This document shows positions 1 to 5,346 of a stretch of 8,310 nucleotides of DNA, in pieces. Every line of letters starts with the position of its first letter. The first letter of the stretch is position 1. The stretch is from Bacillota bacterium (GTDB lineage Bacteria > Bacillota > Clostridia > Christensenellales > SZUA-584): assembly GCA_023441905.1 (NCBI GenBank), contig JAEZNC010000271.1:1-8310 (forward strand), in the 5' to 3' direction. Both the position numbers and the translations under genes were made by a program. The notes below the pieces were generated by a model. That model saw only the letters and a program-made list of their open reading frames with translations, was not told where the DNA came from and searched no databases.

Positions 1-1
1 C

Positions 2-109
2 TCCATGTATATCAACGGCGAATTGAAGTACCGTTCCATCATCCCGCCGCGGGAAGAACTCGAGAATGCCATCCGGGAAGCCATTGAGCGCTGCAGAGGC
101 CGGGAATGA
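2..109 (+). CDS. C-terminal tail of an unidentified protein (possible thioredoxin-like fold)
   Basis: An open frame enters from the left edge and ends at a TGA at 107-109, giving 35 residues of a truncated protein. The visible part begins SMYINGELKYRSIIPPREEL and continues into a charged helix-like end rich in Glu, Arg and Ala. A short beta hairpin carrying an 'INGE' turn followed by a terminal amphipathic helix resembles the end of a thioredoxin/glutaredoxin-like fold, but the active-site half is outside the window, so this is only a guess. The stop overlaps the ATG of the following GTPase gene (ATGA, 106-109), so the two are almost certainly co-transcribed and translationally coupled. That the frame is coding is fairly sure; its identity is not. 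Confidence 0.6.
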   Translation, partial: SMYINGELKYRSIIPPREELENAIREAIERCRGRE

Positions 110-1035
110 CAATGAGCAAGCTGTATCTGATTACGGGATTTCTCGGCACAGGGAAGACCACGTTCCTGAAAAACTTCATACGATTGTTTGCCGGACATAG
201 GATTCGGCTGATCGTCAACGAATTCGGGCAGGAGGGCGTTGACGGCGTTCTCCTGTCTCACCTGAAAGCCGAATTGAACGAAATTGCCGGGGGGTCCATC
301 TTCTGCTCCTGCCGGATGGACCAGTTTGAAAAGGCCCTTCGTCAGGCAGAGGAGGGGAATCAGGATATCATTCTGGTGGAAGCATCGGGTTTATCCGATC
401 CCACCGGTGTGAGGCGGCTGTTCCTTGAAACCGATCGGATTCACAACATCTCATACCAGGGCGCAATCTGCCTTGTGGATGCCGTGCGCTTTCCCAAGCT
501 GTATGCGACGGCGCGTACCTGTGTGAAACAGCTGGCCGCAAGCGATATCGCGGTGATTAACAAGATTGATCGAGCCACCGGCGAACAGCTGGCACAAACC
601 CGTTCGCTCATCGAAGGACAACGGCCGGATATGCCGGTCATGGAAACTGCTTTTGGCGCTGTGGATGCGGGCATTCTGAATATCCTTGCAAGCGCGCAGA
701 CGCTTCAGCAAAAGGATATGCCGCTGACGGCGGATCTCACCCTGCGCAAACTGCTGATTGCCATAGAACCAACCGTAACACCGTACAATCTACAAAAGAT
801 GCTGGAGATGTTTCTTGAGGCAACCTTTCGCGTTAAAGGCTTTGTACAGACCTGTGAAGGGATGCTGCTTGTGGACTGTGTGGGAAATGTGGTGAGCCTC
901 ACACCGTATCAAGAACGAGTTCCCGCGGAGAAAATCGGAAAGCTCGTGGTGTTGTCCGGTGCGGGTATGCCGGTTCGAACGTATGTGGAGGAAGCCTGCC
1001 GCTGGTATCCCGGACAAATTCACCTGGTGGAGTAA
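106..1035 (+). CDS. CobW/COG0523-family P-loop GTPase (metallochaperone-like)
   Basis: This 309-residue protein belongs to the SIMIBI GTPase group that includes CobW, HypB and UreG, which use GTP to help deliver a metal to a target protein. Seen directly: Walker A GFLGTGKTT (residues 11-19), the conserved NEFGQEG loop (38-44), a Walker B-like stretch ILVEASGLSDP (89-99) and the guanine-specificity motif NKID (152-155). The rest (about 205-309) fits the CobW C-terminal domain. The family's CxCC metal motif is altered: aligned positions read Ser64-Ile-Phe-Cys67, followed by Ser-Cys69, leaving C-S-C. ATG at 106 is preferred over the second ATG at 112, because AGAGG (95-99) lies 6 nt before 106 and the start overlaps the upstream TGA. 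The radical SAM gene follows after 56 nt on the same strand, suggesting one operon. The metal and client are not known. A role in cobalt/corrinoid handling is inferred only from the neighbouring corrinoid genes. Confidence 0.9.
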   Translation: MTMSKLYLITGFLGTGKTTFLKNFIRLFAGHRIRLIVNEFGQEGVDGVLLSHLKAELNEIAGGSIFCSCRMDQFEKALRQAEEGNQDIILVEASGLSDPTGVRRLFLETDRIHNISYQGAICLVDAVRFPKLYATARTCVKQLAASDIAVINKIDRATGEQLAQTRSLIEGQRPDMPVMETAFGAVDAGILNILASAQTLQQKDMPLTADLTLRKLLIAIEPTVTPYNLQKMLEMFLEATFRVKGFVQTCEGMLLVDCVGNVVSLTPYQERVPAEKIGKLVVLSGAGMPVRTYVEEACRWYPGQIHLVE

Positions 1036-1076
1036 AGCGCTGCCGGATGACAGGACAAATGACAAGTTCAGACCAA

Positions 1077-1083
1077 AAGGGAG
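1077..1083 (+). promoter_or_regulatory. Ribosome binding site deciding the radical SAM start
   Basis: AAGGGAG at 1077-1083 lies 8 nt before the ATG at 1092. The alternative in-frame ATG at 1047 has no purine-rich site ahead of it, and the 15 residues it would add (MTGQMTSSDQKGENT) are low-complexity and unlike the protein's start. The site therefore favours 1092. Confidence 0.75.
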
Positions 1084-1091
1084 AGAATACG

Positions 1092-2072
1092 ATGGGATAC
1101 GAAACAAAAAGCAGATGGCAAGACATCCTTGATAAGGCCGAGGCTTTGGAGCAGCTGTCGCGCGAGGACGCCCTGCAGCTGCTTGCCATCGAGAATGGCG
1201 GCCGGGAATATTATGCGCTGCTCGAACTCGCAAACAGAGATTCCAGACGCCGCTTTCAAAAGCGGGGCTATATATTTGCGCAGATTGGGATTGAAGCATC
1301 TCCCTGCCCGGCGAACTGCGCGTTCTGTTCTCTTGCCGAGGATGTTTTTGATTTAAAAAACAGTTTTATCATGCCGGTCACGGCTGTAGGAAAGCTGACA
1401 GAGCAGCTGATTGAAGAAGGCACGGACGAGTTGTTTCTGATGACAACGGCAAGCTACAACAGAGAAGAGTTTTTGGCATACGGGGCCGCCGTGAAGAAGC
1501 GTTTGCCGGATAGCGTACGCTTTGTGGCCAATGTGGGCGATTTTGACTACGCTTATGCGGTGCAGCTGAAGGTAGCGGGCTTTACAGGGGTATATCATAT
1601 TTGCAGGCTGGGAGAAGGAACCGATACACGTTTGGACCCACGGCAGCGTATCCGCACGTTGGAAGCCGTGAGGGATGCCGGTCTGGAGCTTTATTACTGC
1701 GTGGAACCCATCGGTCCGGAGCATTCGCCTGAGGAAATCGTGGAGGAAATCTTCCGCGCAAGTGAATATCCGGTTAAGGTCATGGCCGTGATGAAGCGCA
1801 TCTGTGTACCCGGGACGAAACTTTATTCCCGCGGGGAGATTTCTGCAGCGGAGCTTGCCAAAATATGCGCCGTGACATCCCTTTGTGTACGTCCGGAGCG
1901 CGCCATGGGTGTCCATGAGCCGGATGAGCTTTGCCTGATGGCGGGGGCCAATCAGATCTATGCGGAGGTCAGCGTAAACCCGAGAGACCGGGACCTGAAA
2001 ACCGAACGGAGCCGCGGCGCTTCCATGGCGCGTGCGGAGCAGTTACTGCGGACAACAGAGTGGCAAAGATAA
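1092..2072 (+). CDS. Radical SAM protein, BioB/PylB/HcgA-like
   Basis: A 326-residue radical SAM enzyme (counted from the ATG at 1092). The cluster motif Cys72-x3-Cys76-A-F-Cys79 is intact and should hold a SAM-binding 4Fe-4S cluster. It is preceded by IFAQIGIEASPCPANC, matching the layout of the biotin synthase-like group: a helical N-terminus (about 1-60), then the beta strand leading into the cluster loop. Further in, ANVGDFDYA, VYHICRLGEGTDTRLDPRQR and YYCVEPIGPEHSPEEI match the TIM-barrel strands and SAM-contact regions of BioB, ThiH and PylB relatives. The C-terminal part (GVHEPDELCLMAGANQIYAEVSVNPRDR) resembles the 'G.N....E.g.nprD' end of that group. The substrate cannot be read from sequence. 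True biotin synthase is unlikely, because no other biotin genes are near and the context is a corrinoid and CobW cluster. PylB-like rearrangement or cofactor-modifying chemistry is possible. It is the last gene of its operon and faces the corrinoid operon. Confidence 0.9.
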   Translation: MGYETKSRWQDILDKAEALEQLSREDALQLLAIENGGREYYALLELANRDSRRRFQKRGYIFAQIGIEASPCPANCAFCSLAEDVFDLKNSFIMPVTAVGKLTEQLIEEGTDELFLMTTASYNREEFLAYGAAVKKRLPDSVRFVANVGDFDYAYAVQLKVAGFTGVYHICRLGEGTDTRLDPRQRIRTLEAVRDAGLELYYCVEPIGPEHSPEEIVEEIFRASEYPVKVMAVMKRICVPGTKLYSRGEISAAELAKICAVTSLCVRPERAMGVHEPDELCLMAGANQIYAEVSVNPRDRDLKTERSRGASMARAEQLLRTTEWQR

Positions 2073-2340
2073 AGCCGGCACCTCGCAGGATCCGCCCCTT
2101 TTGATACTGAAAAAGATCAATCAAACAAAACCACCGGTTAAACTGGGAGGCATTCGCCCTAAAGAGCATATTTCCGGCAGACAGTCTGTCGCATTATTTT
2201 CTCTACGGCTGTCAGAGCAGCCGTCCGAGATCAGAGCATTGCTTATTAACGGCTTGCCATTTTCTCATTCGCTCTGCTCAATGCGAAAGCTATTCTATTC
2301 TAGCCAGCAAGATGGCGGATGATAACGGTAAAGCCCGATT
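2073..2340. other. Convergent intergenic stretch, no supported gene, some hairpins
   Basis: About 270 bp between the radical SAM stop and the terminator. No frame here has both a ribosome site and a recognisable protein. It holds a perfect 7-bp hairpin, ACGGCTG (2205-2211) with CAGCCGT (2218-2224) around a 6-nt loop, and a 6-bp longer-range pair, GCATTG (2237-2242) with CAATGC (2279-2284). Neither hairpin is followed by a T-run, so they are not simple terminators. The stretch could be a long 3' untranslated region of the radical SAM mRNA or a decayed sequence. Confidence 0.5.
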
Positions 2341-2386
2341 AATACAAGCAGAGAAGCAAACCTCTCTGCTTGTATTTGATTTTGTT
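2341..2386. terminator. Strong hairpin terminator between convergent operons (probably bidirectional)
   Basis: A perfect 14-bp inverted repeat: AATACAAGCAGAGA (2341-2354) pairs with TCTCTGCTTGTATT (2363-2376) around an 8-nt loop. On the plus strand it is followed by a T-rich tail (TTTGATTTTGTT from about 2375), suited to ending the radical SAM transcript. On the minus strand it begins 9 nt after the stop of the activator gene, with a weaker T-rich tail formed by the stem end. It fits a shared terminator. Confidence 0.8.
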
Positions 2387-3900
2387 CAGAAGAGCATACA
2401 ATTGGTATAGAAATCAAGAAAACATGGGTTTGTGGATAGATCGACGGTTTGCGCTTGATTTGCAATTGTTGCGGACACTTCGGCAAGATCCCGATTCAGC
2501 AGAAGCATGACGGCACCACTCAGCGCTGCATTGCCGAGAACACGCACGCGAGAAGTCAACTCCGCCGGAAGCAAGCCAATTCTTGCGGCGCTCTTCACAT
2601 CCAGATAGCTTCCGAATCCTCCTGCAATATTCAGCTCCGTTAAATCGGCCGAAGATAAATTTCGGGAACGCAGCAGCGTGAGCAGCCCGGCGCAGATAGC
2701 GCTTTTTGCGAGCTGAACCATGCGAATATCCTTTTGCGTGAGGCTGACCTGTCCGGCAATTGGAAACGGCGTTTTTGCCAGCAGACCAGTTTCGTCTAGT
2801 TGATCCGTTTCTAGCAGGCATGCCAGCGCGTCCACAATACCGCTGCCGCAGATTCCGATTGGACGAACATCGCCCAGCACGTGGGAGATCAATTCGCCGT
2901 CCCGAACCGATATATGGTCGATGGCACCGTCCTGACCCCGCATACCCATGGAAATACCGGCTCCTTCAAACGCGGGTCCGGCAGCGGTCGAACAGCAATA
3001 GAGCTGCCCGAGATGCCACAGAGCTGTTTCTCCGTTGGTGCCGATGTCCACCAGCATGCGTGTCGAATCGCTGCTGCAAATCTCGCTCGCGAGCAGTGCC
3101 GTCGTGATATCCGCGCCGACAAAAGCAGATACACAGCGCGGTAAATACACTGTGGCTCCCGGACAGGGCAGATTCAGTGTTTCTGCAGGCAATGCCTGCC
3201 CAAACAACCGAGTGGCAACAAACGGAGCATGGGAGAGACAGGCCGTATCGGTATCTGTCAAAAGATACAGCATGGCTGTATTGCCCGTGAGTACCAAAGC
3301 ATCCACATCAGAAGTCTCAATCTTAGCCTGTATAGCGAGTGTTTTGATGAGCGAAGACAGCGCCTGACGAATGGCGGCAGACAGGCTGTGAGCCTCGCCC
3401 TTCAGCGCGGCCTCAATACGGGAGATCACGTCCGCGCCCCAGGTGGATTGCGGATTGTCCGCGCTGGCCTGCTCGGCGAGCAGCCCGTCGGGACCGTAGA
3501 GCACGGCAGCCAGCGTTGTGGTGCCGATATCCATGGCGATGCCGTACTTTGTATATCGATGTTTCTGATATACTGCAGGCAGAACACCTGCAAGCTGTAT
3601 TCGTGCGGTCGAATCAAGAGCAAAGGAGACGGTGCAGTCGCCCTCCGCTCTGGCACAGCATGCCAGCCGAATTCCTCGGGCCAGCTCGGTCTCACTCAGA
3701 AGCTGCATTTCTGCAGCGGTGGGCCTGCTAAGCGCACCGCCAGCAGTCACTTTACATTTTCCGCAGCGACCGTGACCGCCGCACGGCATAGGAAAAGACG
3801 GCTCGGCGGAGAACGCCTCACGCAAGACTGCGCCTTTGGCGATCTCGGTCACAGAACCGTTCATATGAACCTTTACTGTGGGATGGTCTGTTCTTTCCAT
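2386..3900 (-). CDS. Reductive activator of corrinoid proteins (RACE/RamA-like): 2Fe-2S ferredoxin plus ASKHA ATPase (DUF4445)
   Basis: This 504-residue protein should use ATP hydrolysis to return an accidentally oxidised Co(II) corrinoid protein to active Co(I), taking electrons through its iron-sulfur cluster. Seen directly: an N-terminal ferredoxin domain (about 1-97) with Cys40-x5-Cys46-x2-Cys49 and a fourth ligand at Cys81 or Cys82, and an actin-like ATPase domain from about 119 to the end. The ATPase domain carries YGIAMDIGTTT (119-129), NTAMLYLLT (about 207), DIGTNGE (285-291), GPAFEGAGISMGMRG (308-322), GICGSGIVD (349-357) and, near the end, NIAGGFGSYLD and LGNAALSGA. The known acetogen activator RACo is about 630 residues. 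Here the ferredoxin is joined almost directly to the ATPase, so the linker/middle region appears to be missing. It is the last gene of the minus-strand operon, starting 6 nt after the DUF2284 stop, with a weak ribosome site of its own, so it probably depends on coupled translation. Its partner is presumably the corrinoid protein at the head of the operon. Confidence 0.93.
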   Translation of the reverse strand: MERTDHPTVKVHMNGSVTEIAKGAVLREAFSAEPSFPMPCGGHGRCGKCKVTAGGALSRPTAAEMQLLSETELARGIRLACCARAEGDCTVSFALDSTARIQLAGVLPAVYQKHRYTKYGIAMDIGTTTLAAVLYGPDGLLAEQASADNPQSTWGADVISRIEAALKGEAHSLSAAIRQALSSLIKTLAIQAKIETSDVDALVLTGNTAMLYLLTDTDTACLSHAPFVATRLFGQALPAETLNLPCPGATVYLPRCVSAFVGADITTALLASEICSSDSTRMLVDIGTNGETALWHLGQLYCCSTAAGPAFEGAGISMGMRGQDGAIDHISVRDGELISHVLGDVRPIGICGSGIVDALACLLETDQLDETGLLAKTPFPIAGQVSLTQKDIRMVQLAKSAICAGLLTLLRSRNLSSADLTELNIAGGFGSYLDVKSAARIGLLPAELTSRVRVLGNAALSGAVMLLLNRDLAEVSATIANQAQTVDLSTNPCFLDFYTNCMLF

Positions 3901-3906
3901 CGCGGT

Positions 3907-4494
3907 TTATTTGGTATTCGGCGCTTGGCAAAAGAGCATCGCGCTGAAATAGGTAACGGTGTTCTGACCATTGATATACTTCATATCGCAGGCCTGTGCC
4001 AGTTCGGATACGGCGATGCCGTAAGTTTCTAACGACGCCAATGCTTGGTCAGGGTGCCTGCAGGGCTCATTCGTTATTTTGGCACAATTCTCGCAGATGC
4101 GACAGCCCCCCGCCCCGAGATGCAACGCTCTGGGCAGCGCTAAGGTATCCGCCCATTGCGCAACGCAGAGAGTTAATTGATTGTGCTTTTTGCCAGCCTC
4201 CATCATACCCTCGAAATCATAGCTGTCTTCGAGCGCACTGACGGTTTGGTAGACCAATATATAATCGAATCCCTTCGCTTTGGCAATCAACTTGTCAATA
4301 TCGCTCGCATCCGGCGGGCAGGTCCAGCAGCGATTGTAGTTGCCGCAGGCATTGGATTTACACAGATCGCGGAAACGATGATCGAACCGGATATGCTCAA
4401 CGCCGATAACAGCCGCTTTGCACGCACCAAGCTCCAAAACAGACCGAATCATTGAAGGGAAATCCATATCGGGCTCCGCAGGAACAATCAACAT
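3907..4494 (-). CDS. DUF2284 cysteine-rich metal-binding protein
   Basis: A 195-residue soluble protein of the DUF2284 family (predicted metal-binding, no settled function). Two cysteine groups are visible. The first is Cys45-x4-Cys50-x5-Cys56-x2-Cys59, in the form CGNYNRCWTCPP. The second is Cys131-x2-Cys134-x2-Cys137-x7-Cys145, in GCRICENCAKITNEPCRHP, which looks like a ferredoxin-type 4Fe-4S site including the closing Cys-x-x-Pro. The middle (about 76-120) is a plain alpha/beta stretch. There is no signal peptide or membrane segment. Its ATG (4494) lies inside the last codons of the corrinoid gene: the two share ATGTTGA and overlap by 7 bp, which implies translational coupling and a matched dose. 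Placement between the corrinoid protein and its activator suggests electron transfer to the activator or corrinoid, or metal/cluster handling. That role is inference. Confidence 0.85.
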   Translation of the reverse strand: MLIVPAEPDMDFPSMIRSVLELGACKAAVIGVEHIRFDHRFRDLCKSNACGNYNRCWTCPPDASDIDKLIAKAKGFDYILVYQTVSALEDSYDFEGMMEAGKKHNQLTLCVAQWADTLALPRALHLGAGGCRICENCAKITNEPCRHPDQALASLETYGIAVSELAQACDMKYINGQNTVTYFSAMLFCQAPNTK

Positions 4495-5117
4495 AGCGCT
4501 GCAGCAGCATCCGCTGCACTGGCGGCATCCGGCGTGTAAACATCGGCGCCGATCTGGTCGCAGAAAGCCTGCGTAACGGGTGCGCCGCCAATCATGATTT
4601 TAACCTGATCGCGGATACCGGCCGCCTCAATTGACTTTACCACATCGGCTATAACGCCCATCGTCGTGGTCAGAAGTGCGGAGCAGCAGATGATCTTGCA
4701 GTTCTGTTCCTTTGCGGCCTCAATAAAGGCTTCAGGAGCCACATCGGTGCCCAGATCGACGACCTCAATGCCCTTGCCTTCGAGCATCATGCGCACAAGA
4801 TTTTTGCCGATATCGTGAAGGTCGCCCTTTACTGTGCCGATGCATGCCTTGCCGACAGCCTGCACGCCGGCCTGTGCCAAAAGCGGTTTGAGCAGGGCAC
4901 TACCCATGTTCATTGCACGCGCCGCGACCAAAACTTCAGGAACAAATACGTCGTTATTCTTAAACTTTTCGCCAATAATGCTCATTCCGTTCAACAGGCC
5001 ATCGTTCAGAATCTGTTGTACGGGCAGTCCCTGATCTATGGCCTTTTGCACCAAATCTTTGACGACCTTTGCTTTGCCCTGCTGCAGATTTTCGGAGATT
5101 TCAGCCAAAATACTCAT
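4488..5117 (-). CDS. Corrinoid (B12-binding) methyl-carrier protein, MtaC/MttC/MtbC type
   Basis: A 209-residue cytoplasmic corrinoid protein, the usual length for this family. It has the helical B12-binding cap (about 1-88, with the conserved KFKNNDVFVPEVLVAARAMNMG stretch reading as EKF..ndvFvPEvL.aAraM) and a Rossmann-like B12-binding domain (about 89-209). The signature Asp99-Leu-His101-Asp-Ile-Gly104 is intact; His101 is expected to be the lower cobalt ligand. The 'SALLTTTM' serine segment and 'IGGAPVTQAF' glycine segment that frame the nucleotide tail are also present. In known systems such a protein takes a methyl group from a methylamine, methanol, betaine or methoxy-compound methyltransferase and hands it to an acceptor methyltransferase. 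The substrate cannot be told from this protein alone. It is the first gene of the operon, with an excellent ribosome site (AAAGGAG, 5125-5131), and is divergent from the regulator gene. Confidence 0.95.
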   Translation of the reverse strand: MSILAEISENLQQGKAKVVKDLVQKAIDQGLPVQQILNDGLLNGMSIIGEKFKNNDVFVPEVLVAARAMNMGSALLKPLLAQAGVQAVGKACIGTVKGDLHDIGKNLVRMMLEGKGIEVVDLGTDVAPEAFIEAAKEQNCKIICCSALLTTTMGVIADVVKSIEAAGIRDQVKIMIGGAPVTQAFCDQIGADVYTPDAASAADAAAALC

Positions 5118-5124
5118 GTTGTTG

Positions 5125-5131
5125 CTCCTTT
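5125..5131 (-). promoter_or_regulatory. Strong Shine-Dalgarno of the corrinoid protein gene
   Basis: On the minus strand AAAGGAG lies 7 nt before the ATG at 5117. It is the strongest ribosome site in the operon, consistent with high expression of the corrinoid carrier relative to the two coupled downstream genes. Confidence 0.8.
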
Positions 5132-5178
5132 AAGTACTTTCTGTTAGATTCGTGTGGAATAGAACCTTGTTTAGCGCC

Positions 5179-5208
5179 ATTATATAATTGGCATGGGTAA
5201 TCATTCTA
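5179..5208 (-). promoter_or_regulatory. Candidate promoter of the corrinoid operon (activator-dependent type)
   Basis: On the minus strand a perfect TATAAT is at 5184-5179, about 60 nt ahead of the corrinoid gene start. At the -35 distance the sequence is poor (TAGAAT or AGAATG around 5208-5202). A good -10 with a weak -35 is typical of promoters that need an activator, here plausibly the divergent PocR-AraC protein. The -10 sits inside a short near-palindrome with GCCA (5176-5179) and TGGC (5189-5192) arms. Confidence 0.5.
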
Positions 5209-5231
5209 GGACTATTTTGATATAATTAGAA
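5182..5231. repeat. Short repeats in the divergent control region (candidate regulator sites)
   Basis: Two direct copies of ATATAATTRG lie at 5182-5191 and 5220-5229, with starts 38 bp apart. An inverted pair TTCTA (5204-5208) / TAGAA (5227-5231) lies in the same stretch, upstream of the corrinoid operon's -10 box. AraC-family activators usually bind direct half-sites next to or over the -35 position, so these are reasonable candidates. In an AT-rich stretch such matches can also occur by chance. Confidence 0.35.
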
Positions 5232-5279
5232 CTAACTTGCGCTTATCCGGCACATTTCGATCGGCGGGAGACATACCAT

Positions 5280-5309
5280 TTGACAGGAAAAACGAAATAA
5301 TACTACAAT
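5280..5309 (+). promoter_or_regulatory. Sigma-A/sigma-70 type promoter of the PocR-AraC regulator
   Basis: A perfect -35 TTGACA (5280-5285) is followed after 18 bp by TACAAT (5304-5309), a 5/6 match to the -10 consensus. Transcription would start near 5316, leaving a leader of about 30 nt. This suggests constitutive or self-limited basal expression of the regulator. Confidence 0.75.
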
Positions 5310-5335
5310 ACTAATGATTAAGATACTGGAAACAT

Positions 5336-5342
5336 GAGGTGA
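5336..5342 (+). promoter_or_regulatory. Ribosome binding site of the regulator gene
   Basis: GAGGTGA lies 4 nt before the ATG at 5347. It is slightly close but clearly purine-rich, and it supports this start. Confidence 0.65.
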
Positions 5343-5346
5343 CCGG

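Noticed and set aside
1047..1091. Upstream in-frame ATG for the radical SAM gene
   Set aside because: It has no ribosome site, whereas the ATG at 1092 has AAGGGAG at the right distance; the extra residues do not look like family sequence.
1353..1916. A 187-codon open frame on the minus strand
   Set aside because: It is antisense to the radical SAM gene, rich in His, Cys and Arg as shadow frames tend to be, and matches no family I know.
2032..2322. A 96-codon plus-strand frame running through the convergent gap
   Set aside because: It starts inside the radical SAM gene, lacks a ribosome site and has no recognisable protein features.
3229..4032. A 267-codon open frame on the plus strand
   Set aside because: It lies antisense to the activator and DUF2284 genes, both of which have clear family motifs; its composition is that of a shadow frame and it has no recognisable domain.
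5118..5346. Possible cobalamin riboswitch ahead of the corrinoid operon
   Set aside because: The leader is only about 55 nt from the likely start point and contains no B12-box-like sequence.
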